Part shown: piece after piece, positions 22,495 to 34,000 of the stretch
How positions within the stretch are numbered: position 1 is the first letter of the stretch
Layout of the letters: each line of letters opens with the position of its first letter
Source: Vreelandella maris
GTDB lineage: Bacteria; Pseudomonadota; Gammaproteobacteria; Pseudomonadales; Halomonadaceae
Direction: 5' to 3'
Assembly (NCBI RefSeq): GCF_013371085.1
Contig: NZ_JABWCV010000015.1
Span: 50,322-114,321 of the forward strand
Length of the DNA: 64,000 nucleotides
Position numbers and translations under genes: made by a program
The notes under the pieces: model-generated
The model's input: the letters and a program-made list of their open reading frames with translations, nothing else
What the model was told of the DNA's origin: nothing
Databases searched by the model: none

Positions 22495-22517
22495 GTACCG
22501 AATGGTTAGGCCTAGAC

Positions 22518-23960
22518 CTAATCAATCAGCGGCAACAGCGTATTCAAGCTATCCCGGGCATCGCCGTAGAACATGCGCGTGTTCTCTTTGAAGAACAGCG
22601 GGTTCTCGATACCCGAGTAGCCGGTGCCCTGGCCGCGTTTGCTGACAAACACCTGCTTGGCCTCCCACACCTTCAATACTGGCATACCGGCGATGGGGCT
22701 ATTGGGATCTTCTTCGGCCGCAGGGTTCACGATGTCGTTGGAGCCAATCACGATCACCACGTCGGTGGTGGCGAAATCGTCATTGATTTCATCCATCTCC
22801 AGCACGATGTCGTAAGGTACCTTGGCCTCCGCCAGCAGCACGTTCATGTGCCCTGGCAAGCGGCCCGCGACCGGATGGATACCGAAGCGCACGGTCTTGC
22901 CCGCTGCACGCAGTTTACGCACCAAATCGCTCACCGCCGTTTGCGCCTGGGCCACGGCCATACCGTAGCCCGGCACGATGATCACGCTGTCGGCATCGTT
23001 CAGGGCGCTTGCTACGCCACCGGCGTCAATCGCCACCTGCTCGCCTTCGATCTCCGCCGCGGGCCCTTGGCTGCCACCAAAGCCGCCCAAAATGACGTTG
23101 ATAAAGTTGCGGTTCATCGCCTTACACATAATGTAAGAGAGAATCGCACCGGAGGAGCCCACCAGCGCACCAGTGACAATCAGCAGGTCGTTGGAGAGCG
23201 TGAAACCGATAGCGGCCGCCGCCCAGCCGGAGTAGCTGTTGAGCATTGAAACGACCACCGGCATGTCGGCGCCGCCAATGCCCATGATCAGGTGGTAGCC
23301 GATAAAGAAGGCCAGCGCAGCCAGCACAATCAGCGTCCAGAAGCCCGCACCGTTCAGGTAGAGAATTGCCAGCAGCAGCGACAGTACCGCCGCCCCGGCA
23401 TTCAGCATATGCCCACCGGGCAACTGGCGGGGTTTACCATCGACCTTGCCAGCCAGCTTACCAAAGGCAATCACCGAGCCGGTAAACGTCACCGCGCCAA
23501 TAAAGATGCCTAACACGACTTCGACTTGCAGGAACATCAGTTCGTCGGGGGCTTTGGTGGCGACCAGCGCGGCGAAGGCGGAGAACTGATCCAACGACGC
23601 CTCGGCAGCACGCGCGGCCATCACCCGGCGGCGCTCTAAATCCGCGCTCCAGGCCACCAATACCGCCGCCAAGCCCACAAAGCTGTGGAGTGCGGCCACC
23701 AGCTGAGGCATTTCGGTCATCTCGACCTTGCCCGCCACGTAGGCGCCAATACCAGCGCCGATCAGCATCATCGGGATCAGCCACCAGTAACCGCCAATGC
23801 CTGGGCCGAGAGCAGTGAAGAACACCGCCACCGTCATGCCCACGATGCCATACCATACGGCCCGCTTGGCTTTCTCCTGGTTACTCAAGCCGCCCAGCGA
23901 CAGAATAAACAACACACTTGCCGCAATTGCCGCGGCAGATACGAATCCTTGCTCTAACAT
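22518..23960 (-). CDS. pntB: NAD(P) transhydrogenase beta subunit PntB
   Basis: A 480-residue inner-membrane subunit of the proton-translocating transhydrogenase that makes NADPH from NADH. About nine hydrophobic helices fill residues 5-270. The C-terminal NADP(H)-binding domain III has [32 protein letters not shown] and [12 protein letters not shown], then [17 protein letters not shown]. It lies 16 bases after pntA in the same operon. NADPH supply may matter for the reductive and oxygenase steps elsewhere in the window, but that is inference. Confidence 0.95.
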   Translation of the reverse strand: MLEQGFVSAAAIAASVLFILSLGGLSNQEKAKRAVWYGIVGMTVAVFFTALGPGIGGYWWLIPMMLIGAGIGAYVAGKVEMTEMPQLVAALHSFVGLAAVLVAWSADLERRRVMAARAAEASLDQFSAFAALVATKAPDELMFLQVEVVLGIFIGAVTFTGSVIAFGKLAGKVDGKPRQLPGGHMLNAGAAVLSLLLAILYLNGAGFWTLIVLAALAFFIGYHLIMGIGGADMPVVVSMLNSYSGWAAAAIGFTLSNDLLIVTGALVGSSGAILSYIMCKAMNRNFINVILGGFGGSQGPAAEIEGEQVAIDAGGVASALNDADSVIIVPGYGMAVAQAQTAVSDLVRKLRAAGKTVRFGIHPVAGRLPGHMNVLLAEAKVPYDIVLEMDEINDDFATTDVVIVIGSNDIVNPAAEEDPNSPIAGMPVLKVWEAKQVFVSKRGQGTGYSGIENPLFFKENTRMFYGDARDSLNTLLPLID

Positions 23961-23976
23961 ATCGTCTCTCCGCCGC

Positions 23977-25548
23977 TTAGGATTTTTGGAACATGGCCAG
24001 CATCCGGCGTGTCACCAGGAAGCCACCCACGATATTGATTGATGCGATCAGTACTGAAATCGCCGCCAGCACGCTCACCACTGCGCTGCCGGAGCCAATC
24101 TGCAGAATCGCCCCCAAAATAATGATACCCGAGATCGCATTGGTCACCGCCATTAGCGGGGTATGCAGCGAGTGGCTCACTTTCCAAATCACCTGGAAGC
24201 CGATAAAGCAGGCTAGTACAAAGACAATGAAGTGCTGCATAAACGAGGCTGGCGCTACTTGACCCAGCAACAGCATCAGTACGCCGCCAACAGCCAATAG
24301 GCTCACTTGACGCTTGGTTTGCGCTTTGAAGGCGGCTAGCTCAGCGGCCTTTTTCTCTTCCGGCGTGGGCTCTTTCTCTTTCTTCTTGGGTTTTGAGGCG
24401 CCAATCGCTTTCACTTTGGGCGGCGGCGGCGGGAAGGTGATTTCGCCCTGATGCGTCACCGTAGCGCCACGAATCACGTCATCTTCCATATTATGGTTGA
24501 TTACGCCGTCTTTCTCGGGCGTCAGATCGGTCAACATATGGCGGATATTGGTGGCGTAGAGCAGCGATGATTGCGTTGCCATGCGGGAAGGAAAATCGGT
24601 GTAGCCGATGACTACGACGCCGTTATCCGATACTACGCGCTCATCAGGCTTGGTCAGGTCGCAGTTACCGCCTTTCTCAGCGGCCAGATCAATAATCACC
24701 GAGCCCGGCTTCATCGCCGCGACCATATCTTCCAGCCACAGCTTGGGCGCAGGTTTGCCGGGAATCAGCGCGGTGGTAATCACGATATCCACGTCCGGCG
24801 CCTGCTCGCGGAAGCACGCAAGCTGCTTTTCGCGGAACTCCGGGCTTGAAGGCGAGGCGTAGCCACCGCTTTCGGAACCGTCCTGGCTATCCTCGAAATC
24901 GAGGAACAGGAATTCGGCGCCCATGGATTCAATCTGCTCAGAAACCTCGGGACGCACGTCAAAGGCGCGCACGACGGCGCCCAGGCTGGTAGCCGTACCG
25001 ATCGCCGCCAAACCTGCCACACCGGCACCAATCACCAGCACTTTGGCGGGGGGCACTTTACCCGCCGCGGTTACCTGTCCTGTGAAGAAGCGACCAAAGT
25101 TATTGCCCGCCTCGATCACCGCGCGGTAGCCGGCAATATTGGCCATGGAGGAGAGCGCGTCCATTTTCTGCGCCCGTGAAATCCTCGGCACCATATCCAT
25201 GGCAATCACGGTGGCGCCCTGGGCCTTGCACTTTTCCAGCAGCGCTTCGTTTTGCGCTGGCCAGAAGAAGGCAATCAGCGTTTGACCTTCACGCAGCCGC
25301 TCGGCCTCTTCATCAGAGGGCTCGCGGACTTTAATGACCACCTCAGCGTCGCGCCAGAGTGCATCGGCACCCTCCACCACGGTAACGCCAGCATCGCGAT
25401 AAGTGTCGTCATTAAAGCCCGCGGCCAAGCCAGCGCCGGTTTCCACCAAGCACTCGTGGCCTAGCTTCTGAATCTGTTTGGCGCTCTCAGGGGTCAGCGC
25501 GACACGCGCTTCCCCCCGGGCACTCTCCTTCGGTGCACCTATTTTCAC
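23977..25548 (-). CDS. pntA: NAD(P) transhydrogenase alpha subunit PntA
   Basis: A 523-residue single-chain alpha subunit, with the E. coli-type fusion of the NAD-binding domain and the membrane segment. The start is [20 protein letters not shown]. The NAD-binding [18 protein letters not shown] lies near residue 170. A charged Pro/Lys/Glu-rich linker (about 395-420) leads to four C-terminal helices. First gene of pntAB; the upstream 185 bases separate it from the lysR stop. Length and motifs are normal. Confidence 0.95.
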   Translation of the reverse strand: MKIGAPKESARGEARVALTPESAKQIQKLGHECLVETGAGLAAGFNDDTYRDAGVTVVEGADALWRDAEVVIKVREPSDEEAERLREGQTLIAFFWPAQNEALLEKCKAQGATVIAMDMVPRISRAQKMDALSSMANIAGYRAVIEAGNNFGRFFTGQVTAAGKVPPAKVLVIGAGVAGLAAIGTATSLGAVVRAFDVRPEVSEQIESMGAEFLFLDFEDSQDGSESGGYASPSSPEFREKQLACFREQAPDVDIVITTALIPGKPAPKLWLEDMVAAMKPGSVIIDLAAEKGGNCDLTKPDERVVSDNGVVVIGYTDFPSRMATQSSLLYATNIRHMLTDLTPEKDGVINHNMEDDVIRGATVTHQGEITFPPPPPKVKAIGASKPKKKEKEPTPEEKKAAELAAFKAQTKRQVSLLAVGGVLMLLLGQVAPASFMQHFIVFVLACFIGFQVIWKVSHSLHTPLMAVTNAISGIIILGAILQIGSGSAVVSVLAAISVLIASINIVGGFLVTRRMLAMFQKS

Positions 25549-25733
25549 TCGCGTTCTCCCATTATTGATAGTTCTGCCCCGCCACTACCCAGCTGGGCGC
25601 GACACTATAACGACGTCATTCATAACGCCTTTTAGCAGCCTAGGATCTAACGGGGTGACTGCCAGATACTATTCAACCTTTGATACAACAGCGTTGTTTA
25701 ATTACAACATAGGTAGTATGCATGATGGCTAAC

Positions 25734-26657
25734 CTAACGTCTAAACTCGTTAGCAAACTCAGTAAGCACTTGATAGAGCCACACGTTAGCAGGATCGTTG
25801 GCATACAGCCCATGCTGAATCAGGGTCATTTTCAACGATGGTAGCTCCTTGGGTGGCTCCACCAAGCGCACCGGCAGCATGGTCACAAAGCGCTCCGCCA
25901 TTTGCCGCGGCAGCGTCATGATCGCTTCCGTCAGCGCCACTACGCGGGCCGCCGCAATGTAGTTAAGGTTTTTAGAGATCACCCGCCGGGTTAAGCCGTG
26001 CTGCGCTAAACAGCTATCAATGTTGCTGGGCAGCAGGCCGCTGATATCAGCCAGTTCCACATGGGTCTCTCGGGCAAACTGCGCAATATCCAGTGCCTCG
26101 CCTACGCGCTCGTTATGGCTAGCAGCCAGGCAGACCAGTTCCTCGTCCATCCACGGAGTCTGAATCACGCCGCTGGGTAGCACACTTTGGCTATCCAGCC
26201 CGACGACCATATCCACTTGGCGCTGCTCTAACCCCTCGCTCAACACTTCCTGGGTAATGAGCTCAATGGAAAAACTGATACCCGGCGCATAGGCCAGCAG
26301 TTGACTAAGAAACGTTGGGTACATCACTTCTTCAAAATAGTCCGTCGTCGCCAGCGTAAAACGACGGGTGCTATTGGCGGGTGAAAACAGCGCAGGCGGC
26401 GCCAAGCCTTCCCTCAAAAGCGCCAGCGCTTGCTGTACGACTGGCTGCAGCGCCTGTGCCCGTGGGGTTGGTTGCATGCCCTTTTCGGTACGAATAAACA
26501 GCGGGTCATCCAGTGACTCACGCAGGCGTTTTAGCGAATGGCTCAAGGCTGGCTGGCTCAAATAAAGTCGTTCAGCCGCGCGCGTCACGTGGCGTTCACG
26601 CATGAGCGCCTCGAATACTAACAACAGGTTTAAATCAAATTGGCGGAGCGAACGCAT
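25734..26657 (-). CDS. LysR-family transcriptional regulator
   Basis: A 307-residue LysR protein. The N-terminal helix-turn-helix region has FDLNLLLVFEALMRERHVTRAAERLYLSQPALSHSLKRL (shown only by its key residues: RAAERL and QPALSHSL). The substrate-binding domain follows from about residue 90. It is divergent from speB with a 147-base gap, which makes speB the likeliest target; pntAB just downstream is on the same strand. The effector is not evident. Confidence 0.9.
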   Translation of the reverse strand: MRSLRQFDLNLLLVFEALMRERHVTRAAERLYLSQPALSHSLKRLRESLDDPLFIRTEKGMQPTPRAQALQPVVQQALALLREGLAPPALFSPANSTRRFTLATTDYFEEVMYPTFLSQLLAYAPGISFSIELITQEVLSEGLEQRQVDMVVGLDSQSVLPSGVIQTPWMDEELVCLAASHNERVGEALDIAQFARETHVELADISGLLPSNIDSCLAQHGLTRRVISKNLNYIAAARVVALTEAIMTLPRQMAERFVTMLPVRLVEPPKELPSLKMTLIQHGLYANDPANVWLYQVLTEFANEFRR

Positions 26658-26804
26658 AACGACTCACTATTGATAGGAAGAATGATTTCATTCTAAACAT
26701 TCATTTTATTCATCGCTAAAAATTCCTTATCGTCGCGCTTCTTTGTAGCCAACACCCCTGCGCCAGCCGCACTTTTACTGCACGCCGATAGGAGAACACT
26801 CTAG
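26658..26804. promoter_or_regulatory. lysR / speB divergent promoter region
   Basis: An AT-rich stretch with repeated TTCATT elements (about 26686-26714, in GATTTCATT, CATTCATT and TATTCATC). This spacing would suit LysR-type regulator contacts. AGGAGA at about 26790 serves speB. The binding assignment is a guess from position. Confidence 0.35.
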
Positions 26805-27725
26805 GTGAACCAATCGCAGATCATGCCCAGCCTGTTTGGTGATGTTATCTCCACGTTCATGGGCGTGCCCAAAGCCACTGACCCGCACGCGACGGACGCT
26901 GAGGTCGTGGTGAGCGGCGTGCCCTTTGATCTGGCGTGTTCCGGCCGTGCAGGTACTCGCATGGGGCCGAATGCTATTCGTCAAAGTACCGCTAACTTGA
27001 TCTGGGAAGGCAAACGCTGGCCCTGGGATTTTGCCTTGGAAGAGCGCCTCAAGGTATGTGATTCAGGCAACGTGGATTACGCCTACGGCGAGCCCGAAAG
27101 TTTGGTCGATAATCTGGAAAATCATGCCCAGCGCTGGCTAAGTGCGGGTAAAAAGATGCTCACCCTGGGCGGCGACCATTACATTAGCCTGCCGCTACTG
27201 CGCGCTCACGCACGCGTGCACGGGCCGCTGGCACTGATTCACTTTGACGCCCACACCGACACCTACGAACAAGGCACGCGCTTCGACCATGGCACCATTT
27301 TCCATCACGCCCTCAAAGAGGGCCTGGTCGTGCCCGAGCACTCGCTGCAAATTGGTATTCGCACCAGCTACGACCGCCACAATCACCCTTATGAAGTGCT
27401 GGATGCGGACTGGGTCAACGACCACGGTGCCGCCGCTGTACTGGAGCGTATTCGCGCCAAAGTGGGTCATCATCCTGCTTACGTCAGCCTGGACATTGAT
27501 GGGCTGGACCCCGCCTACGCCCCCGGCACCGGCACCCCGGTCTGCGGAGGCATGTCTACCGACCTGATGCTGAAAGTCATTCGCGGCATGGTGGGCATGG
27601 AATTGGTTGGCATGGATGTGGTGGAAGTCAATCCTGCCTACGATCACGGCGACATTACGTCGCTCGCTGCTGCGACGTTAGGGCTTGAGTTTTTGTATAC
27701 GCTGGCGGCGTCTAAGCGGGGTTGA
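26805..27725 (+). CDS. speB: Agmatinase SpeB
   Basis: A 306-residue ureohydrolase (arginase/agmatinase family) that hydrolyses agmatine to putrescine and urea with a binuclear Mn site. Metal ligands are visible in GGDHYISL, HFDAHTDTY and SLDIDGLDPAYAPGTGTP. The N-terminal GVPFD, SGRAGTRMGPNAIRQ and NLIWEGKRWPWDF follow E. coli SpeB closely. The start is GTG at 26805, preceded by AGGAGAACACTCTAG; an ATG at 26823 would remove six residues. A guanidino-acid other than agmatine remains possible but less likely. Confidence 0.88.
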   Translation: MNQSQIMPSLFGDVISTFMGVPKATDPHATDAEVVVSGVPFDLACSGRAGTRMGPNAIRQSTANLIWEGKRWPWDFALEERLKVCDSGNVDYAYGEPESLVDNLENHAQRWLSAGKKMLTLGGDHYISLPLLRAHARVHGPLALIHFDAHTDTYEQGTRFDHGTIFHHALKEGLVVPEHSLQIGIRTSYDRHNHPYEVLDADWVNDHGAAAVLERIRAKVGHHPAYVSLDIDGLDPAYAPGTGTPVCGGMSTDLMLKVIRGMVGMELVGMDVVEVNPAYDHGDITSLAAATLGLEFLYTLAASKRG

Positions 27726-27754
27726 TTGCCGAAAACGTGATGGTTGGTTTGATA

Positions 27755-27812
27755 AGCCCCTGAATAAGCAAACTATATAGGTCACATGTTGCTTAAGAAG
27801 GGGCTAAATTTT
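27755..27812. terminator. Convergent hairpin between speB and sdaA
   Basis: AGCCCCT (27755-27761) pairs with AGGGGCT (27799-27805). The interior ATAAGCAA and TTGCTTAAG extend the stem, and AAATTTTC follows. It is suited to end transcription from both converging genes. Confidence 0.6.
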
Positions 27813-27834
27813 CAAGAGTTCACGTTAAAACTAC

Positions 27835-29217
27835 TTAACACTCAATGGCATTAACGGCTAACCCACCTTTGGATGTTTCTTTGTATTTATCCAACATGTC
27901 TCTCCCTGTATCGCGCATGGTACGAATGACTTTATCCAACGATATAAAGTGAGTGCCATCGCCGCGTAATGCCATCTGAGCGGCATTGATCGCCTTTACC
28001 GTTGCGATGGCGTTGCGCTCGATACAAGGAATCTGAACTAATCCACCCACAGGATCGCAGGTTAATCCTAAATTGTGTTCCAACCCAATTTCTGCTGCGT
28101 GCTCTACTTGTTCCGGCGTTCCTCCCATCACATCAGCTAAACCGGCTGCCGCCATGGCACATGCCGACCCGACCTCCCCTTGGCAGCCCACTTCGGCGCC
28201 AGAAATAGAAGCATTTTTCTTGCAGAGAATGCCAATGGCGCCAGCCGCCAACAGAAAATCCACCACATTTTTCTCGCAGGCGTTGGGCTGAAACTTCATA
28301 TAATAGTGTAAGACGGCGGGAATAATGCCCGCGGCGCCGTTGGTGGGCGCCGTGACCATGCGCCCGCCCGCGGCGTTTTCTTCGTTGACGGCGAGGGCAA
28401 AGATATTCACCCATTCCATCGCAGAAAACGTCGAGGCGATCAGGCAATCATTCTGCTCTGCCGCTTGAAGGCGTTGGTGAAGCAACTTGGCCCGTCGTTT
28501 GACGTTCAAGCCACCAGGCAATACCCCTTCATGGGCCAATCCATTGTCAATGCATTCACACATGACTTGCCAGATACGCCACAGCTCGTTTCTAACCTCC
28601 TCCTCTGTCCGCCAAACCTTCTCATTTTCCAGCATCAATCGGCTGACGCTTAGCTGCTCCTTTTTACATAGCGCTAAGAGCTCATCGGCGGTGTCAAAGT
28701 TGTACGGAATAATAGCCCCATCCAAATCGTCTAGCGGCATATCCACTTGGGCTTGCTCTACTACAAAACCACCACCCACCGAATAATAGGTGTTCTCATA
28801 CAATAATTGGCGTTGAGGCGTAAACGCAGCCAGCCTCATGGCATTGGGGTGATGAGGCAAACACTCTTCATGAAAATAAATATCGCTATCCCACGTAAAG
28901 GTTACTTCTTTTTGTCGACCCAGATTTAACCGCCTACTCTCTTTTAGCGATTTTATGGATGGCTCAATCAGCGTGGGATCAATCGTGTCAGGACGTTCTC
29001 CCATCAGCCCCATAATGATCGCATGATCGGTGGCATGCCCAACCCCTGTCGCTGATAGCGAACCATAAAGATGAACCTCAAGATGTTCCACATCATTAAG
29101 CAGGTTGTTTTCGCGCAGCGCGTTTACATACTTAAAAGCTGCCTGCATAGGCCCCACGGTGTGTGAACTGGAGGGGCCCACTCCAATCTTAAAAAGGTCG
29201 AAGACACTGATAGGCAT
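27835..29217 (-). CDS. sdaA: L-serine ammonia-lyase (L-serine dehydratase), single-chain 4Fe-4S type
   Basis: A 460-residue enzyme deaminating L-serine to pyruvate. The start [20 protein letters not shown] carries the SSSHT motif. The iron-sulfur cysteines are in the C-terminal part ([22 protein letters not shown] region) and [17 protein letters not shown]. It completes glycine betaine use: GlyA turns glycine into serine, which this enzyme converts to pyruvate. It lies about 280 bases beyond purU on the same strand and may have its own promoter there. Confidence 0.95.
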   Translation of the reverse strand: MPISVFDLFKIGVGPSSSHTVGPMQAAFKYVNALRENNLLNDVEHLEVHLYGSLSATGVGHATDHAIIMGLMGERPDTIDPTLIEPSIKSLKESRRLNLGRQKEVTFTWDSDIYFHEECLPHHPNAMRLAAFTPQRQLLYENTYYSVGGGFVVEQAQVDMPLDDLDGAIIPYNFDTADELLALCKKEQLSVSRLMLENEKVWRTEEEVRNELWRIWQVMCECIDNGLAHEGVLPGGLNVKRRAKLLHQRLQAAEQNDCLIASTFSAMEWVNIFALAVNEENAAGGRMVTAPTNGAAGIIPAVLHYYMKFQPNACEKNVVDFLLAAGAIGILCKKNASISGAEVGCQGEVGSACAMAAAGLADVMGGTPEQVEHAAEIGLEHNLGLTCDPVGGLVQIPCIERNAIATVKAINAAQMALRGDGTHFISLDKVIRTMRDTGRDMLDKYKETSKGGLAVNAIEC

Positions 29218-29501
29218 TGGCTCACCTTTTGAGATTTAAATAGGAGAAATCAGGCGACGCCTGAGATTTACAGAATCATTAATGTGGCGATAAATACTTT
29301 TCATCATCTTTCTTGATAGTTTTTATACTTATCAAACAGCACTGTTAAAAAAACAGCGCTATTAAAACAAACGGACTATTAAGCACGTCAAATAAAGGGT
29401 TTCTTAGCACGCTAAAATAAGCCTGTTCCTAGCGATAGCAACCCCATTATAAAAACGCACTTTAAACATCAGCGTTAATTAAATACGTATTATGAAAAGC
29501 A
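29218..29501. other. Gene-free AT-rich spacer upstream of sdaA
   Basis: About 280 bases of AT-rich sequence between purU and sdaA. It presumably holds the sdaA promoter and the end of the sox operon transcript. No clear hairpin, riboswitch or operator could be supported; a small AACGC...GCGTT inverted repeat at about 29454-29476 is the only structure noted. Confidence 0.4.
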
Positions 29502-30368
29502 TTAATTACCAAAAACCACCGTGCGCCCTGAATAGAAAAACACACGGCGTTCTAAGTGATAGCTAATCGCCCTGGCCAACGTTAAGCATTCGATATCACG
29601 CCCCTTGGCAACCAGGTCTTCGGGATAATGAGTATGGTCGACGGGCTCGACCCCTTGGGCAATAATCGGCCCTTCATCAAGGTCATTATTAATATAATGC
29701 GCCGTTGCGCCGACCAGCTTAACCCCTTTCTCATACGCTTGGTGATAAGGCTTAGCGCCTTTAAAACCAGGTAGCAAAGAGTGATGAATATTAATCGCAC
29801 GCCCTGCCAACAGTTCACACATGGAGGGCGAAAGCACCTGCATGTATCTTGCCAGCACTACCAGTTCCGCGTCAGTTTCCGCAATGATGGCGCGTACTCG
29901 CGATTCCTGCTGCAATTTCGTCTCTGGGCTGATCGGCAGATAGTGATAAGGCAGGCCATGCCACCTTGCCAAAGGCTCCAGATCCGGATGATTGGAAATC
30001 ACCGCTTTAATATCCAGTGGCAGTTGCCCGGTACGATAACGATAGAGAAGATCATTTAAGCAGTGATCCGCTTTCGAAACGAGGATCACGGTTCCCGTGC
30101 GTTTTCCTGGCGCAGTCAGTTCAAAATGCATGTCGAATTCGTTCGCCCGCGCTGCAAAATCGGTATGGAAGCGCTCTTCATGGAACGCGTCTCGCTCTGG
30201 GCGAAACTCCGCGCGAATGAAAAAACGGCCACCGAGCCGATCATCGAAAGAGTTGAGTTCAGTGATATAACACTGCTGCTCTTTTAGAAAGCGCGTGACG
30301 ACGTCCACCGTCCCTAAACGGCTTGGGCATTGGGCGGCAAGTATCCAGGTATCACTCATTCGGCTCAT
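29502..30368 (-). CDS. purU: Formyltetrahydrofolate deformylase PurU
   Basis: A 288-residue hydrolase of 10-formyl-tetrahydrofolate, producing formate and tetrahydrofolate. The N-terminal ACT domain (about 10-90) is followed by a formyltransferase-like domain. The active-site stretch INIHHSLLPGFKGAKPYHQA and the downstream ATAHYINNDLDEGPIIAQ supply the Asn, His and Asp. It lies 60 bases after soxG and is probably in the same transcript. In sarcosine-degrading bacteria this placement fits a role in releasing one-carbon units as formate, which the formate dehydrogenase in this window can oxidise. The start may be 30368 or three codons later. Confidence 0.93.
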   Translation of the reverse strand: MSRMSDTWILAAQCPSRLGTVDVVTRFLKEQQCYITELNSFDDRLGGRFFIRAEFRPERDAFHEERFHTDFAARANEFDMHFELTAPGKRTGTVILVSKADHCLNDLLYRYRTGQLPLDIKAVISNHPDLEPLARWHGLPYHYLPISPETKLQQESRVRAIIAETDAELVVLARYMQVLSPSMCELLAGRAINIHHSLLPGFKGAKPYHQAYEKGVKLVGATAHYINNDLDEGPIIAQGVEPVDHTHYPEDLVAKGRDIECLTLARAISYHLERRVFFYSGRTVVFGN

Positions 30369-30428
30369 AGTGCATGTTTCTCGGTTAGCGGCAGGCGTAG
30401 GGCTGGAATGCAGTTCCGGCCTGCCCGC

Positions 30429-31064
30429 TTATTGTTGTACGTTAACGCCGAATTCTGCCCCGGCATCCAGTAACCAGCGGTAGCAGTAGTCGGCAAAGCT
30501 GCGCCGCACCACTAGCTCCCAACGATCCTCGCTGGGGCGGCGAATAATGGTGGTCGCCTTGGCGAAGACGGTCGTGACGCCCTTGCCCACCGGGAAGTTG
30601 CTGGGATGAACATCGTAGATCACCGTTTTCATCAGCAACTCTCGGGCGGCCTCGCCTGAAATCTCTAACAACGTCTGACCACCGCTGACATCGCTGATCG
30701 CAAAGTGGGCGCTGCCCAAATGCTCGCGCAGCTTGGTCTCCAGCGGAAATTCCTCACCGCCGGGTACGATCACCAGCCACTCGTCCGGGGAAAGCCACTG
30801 AATAGAGCGCTCGCCGCTGGCGTCCTGCACCAGCGTCTGGGGCCGGCCGGGCAGGTTGAGCCCCAGCACGTCGCGCACCGCCTCGTCGAGAACGATGGCG
30901 CCGCCACGCAGGATCAAATGGCCCAGCATCGCCCGCTCGCGCAGCTGGAGCCGGCTTGAGCCGCCGGCCTGAGGAGCGCCGCTGCGGCGATAGCTATAGG
31001 CTAACGGGGACTCTACCGGAATAGCGGTATCAGTACGGGTGTCGAAGGTGGCCGCGTTAGACAT
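30429..31064 (-). CDS. soxG: Sarcosine oxidase gamma subunit SoxG
   Basis: A 211-residue subunit of heterotetrameric sarcosine oxidase; it has a GcvT-like fold and packs against the alpha chain. ATTIIRRPSEDRWELVVRRSFADYCYRWLLDAG near the C-terminus is family-typical (key residues RSFADY). The start at 31064 (MSNAATFD) has GGGAGAGCGCCAGA before it and overlaps the soxA end by 8 bases. A longer reading from 31175 would lie inside soxA. Confidence 0.93.
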   Translation of the reverse strand: MSNAATFDTRTDTAIPVESPLAYSYRRSGAPQAGGSSRLQLRERAMLGHLILRGGAIVLDEAVRDVLGLNLPGRPQTLVQDASGERSIQWLSPDEWLVIVPGGEEFPLETKLREHLGSAHFAISDVSGGQTLLEISGEAARELLMKTVIYDVHPSNFPVGKGVTTVFAKATTIIRRPSEDRWELVVRRSFADYCYRWLLDAGAEFGVNVQQ

Positions 31065-34000
31065 TCTGGCGCTCTCCCTTGGGGTCGTAGAAAATGGTGC
31101 TGACGATTTCGGCCTCAAAGGTTTGGCCGTCCGCCATGGGCAGATAGACAGTCTCACCCAACCTCTGGTGGCCACCCTTGACTACCGCTAGCGCAAAGCC
31201 TGAATCCAGGATCGGGCTGTAATAGCTGGAGGTCACGTGCCCCACCATTGGCATAGGGATCGCATGCTTGGGATCAAGCACGATCTGGGCACCCTCTTCG
31301 AGCACCACCTTCGGGTCTTTCGGCCTGAGCCCCACCAGCTGCTTGCGGTTCTCGCGCTTAGTGTCGGAACGGGTTAGGGCGCGCTTGCCAATCCATGAGT
31401 AGGGCTTGTCATAGCCGATTGCCCACTGCATACCCAGGTCTTCCGGCGTAACAGAGCCGTCGGTTTCCTGACCCACGATAATAAAGCCCTTTTCCGCCCG
31501 CAGGACGTGCATGGTTTCGGTGCCATAGGGCGTCAAGCCATACTTCTCGCCATGCTTGAACAGGGTCTGCCAGACATGCATGGCGTAGTTGGCTTGCACG
31601 TTGATCTCAAAGGTCAGCTCACCAGTAAAGGAGATGCGGAAGACCCGTGCAGGTACCCCCGCCACTTTCCCGGAGCGCCAATCCATAAACTTAAAGCTAT
31701 CGCGATCAAGATCGATATCACTGATCTCAGCGAGCAGCTTGCGCGCTTCCGGGCCGGTGATCGTCATGGTGGCCCAGTGGTCGGTCACTGAAGAGAAGTA
31801 GACATCCAGTTCCGGCCACTCGGTCTGATGCCATAACTCCAACCATTCCAGAATCGCGGCAGCGCCACCGGTGGTGGTGGTCATCAAAAAGTGGTTTTCA
31901 GCAAGACAGCTCGTCACGCCGTCGTCGGTGACCATGCCATCGTCCTTGCACATCAGGCCGTAACGGCACTTGCCGACCGCCAGTTTCTCCCACTTGTTGG
32001 TGTAAACCCGCGCTAGAAACTCACGCGCATCCGGCCCTTGAATATCGATTTTGCCAAGCGTCGAGGCGTCGAGGATACCGACCTTCTCACGCACCGCCAG
32101 GCACTCGCGAGCAACCGCCTCCTGTATCGTCTCGGCCTTGCCATTCACCTTTTGTGGATAGTACCAGGGGCGCTTCCACTGACCGACATCCTCGAACTCG
32201 GCGCCACGCTCCACGTGCCAATGGTGAAGCGCGGTGTAACGTTCGGGATCGAACAAATCACGGCAGTGGCGACCGACGATGGCACCGAAAGTCACCGGGG
32301 TATAGTTGGGACGGAACACCGTGGTGCCCACCTCGGGGATGGATCGTTTCAGACAGCGGGCTGCAATCGCCATGCCGTTGATATTGCCCAACTTGCCCTG
32401 ATCCGTACCGAAGCCCATCGCGGTATAGCGCTTAATGTGTTCAATGGACTCGAAGCCTTCCCGGGTCGCCAGCTCGATACCCGCCGCCGTGACGTCGTTC
32501 TGCAGGTCGACGAACTGTTTGGGACCACGCAGCGTGGACTTCTCGTGGGGCACCTGGAAGAGCGCCACCGCAGGCCCCTGCTGAAGGCGTTCAGCGCTAG
32601 GCAGGCTGACCGTCTGGGCGGTGTATCCCGTGGTGGCTGCCGCCCGGATACCCGCCTCGACACCCTCGGCGAGTACATCGCCCAATGTATAGGTCCCCTT
32701 CGCCCCGCCGCAAGCCTGCACGCCCTTCACGAGCCCCGGCACGAAGCCGAGAATATCTTCGCGCCAGGTAGGCCGAGCGCCGGTATGAGAAGCCAAGTGA
32801 ATCACCGGGCTGTAGCCGCCGGAACTAGCAATGGTGTCGCAGGCCAGTTCCTGAACCGGGCCGCTCACTTTGAACGCGTCAATATCGATCTTGGCAACTC
32901 GTGCAGCGGTGACCCGATTGCTGCCCTTCGCCTCAATCACGGCACTACCAGTAATGATTTTGATGCCCTGGGCGCGAGCGGCATCGACCCAATCGCCCGC
33001 CGGCGCCTCGCGGGCGTCCACGATCGCGACGACCTCGCAACCGGCCTCTTTCCAGTCCAGGGCAGCGCGGTAGCCGTAGTCGTTGCTGGTGGAGAGCACC
33101 AGCTTGCGGCCCGGCGCCACGCCATAGCGGCGAATGTAGGTCGACACAGCGCCGGCCAGCAGGTTGCCCGGCACGTCATTGCCCGCGTAAACCAGTGGTC
33201 GCTCGTGGGCGCCCGTGGACAGGATCACCTGGCCGGCGCGAACCCGGTGCAGACGCGCGCGTACCTGACGGTGGCCATTTTCCACCGGCGCCGTATCGCC
33301 CAGATGCTCGGTGCGCCGCTCATGCAGCGTCACAAAATTGTGATCGTGATAGCCGTTGGCCGTGGTGCGCGGCAGCAGCGTGACGTTCTCGTAGCTCGCC
33401 AACTCGCCCAGCACCCGGGCCACCCACTGGTCCGCCGGCTTGCCTTCCAGAGTTTCGCGGCTGGCCAACAGCGATCCGCCCATTTCTTCCTGCTCATCGG
33501 CAACGATCACCCGAGCGCCGCTGCGCGCGGCGGCCAGCGCTGCCGCCAGACCCGCGGCGCCTGCGCCGACGACCAGCACATCGCAGTGCTGATTGAAGTG
33601 ATCATAGCTATCCGGATCGGCTTCCATGGGGCTGCGCCCCAAGCCAGCAGCCTTGCGGATGTACTTCTCGTAGGTCAGCCACATCGAGGCCGGCGCCATA
33701 AAAGTCTTGTAGTAGAAGCCCGGCGGCATAAATTGCCCGCCCAGCTTGCCAACCAAGCCCATTAGGTCGCGCTGCACGTTCGGCCAGCCATTGGTGCTAC
33801 AGGCGGTCAAGCCGTCAAATAACGCCTGCTGGGTGGCGCGTACGTTGGGCACCTGGGCCGCTTCGTTGCTGCCCAACTGCACGATGGCATTCGGCTCTTC
33901 AGCACCGGCGGCAACGATGCCGCGAGGCCGCGAGTATTTAAAGCTGCGGTTGACGATATCCACGCCGTTAGCCAGCAGCGCCGAGGCCAGGGTATCCCCT

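Noticed and set aside
22404..23249. 281-codon open frame on the plus strand over pntB
   Set aside because: Antisense shadow of pntB with no start signal and no recognisable domain.
32038..33765. 575-codon open frame on the plus strand
   Set aside because: Lies entirely antisense to soxA; His/Arg/Ala-rich translation typical of the complement of GC-rich codons.
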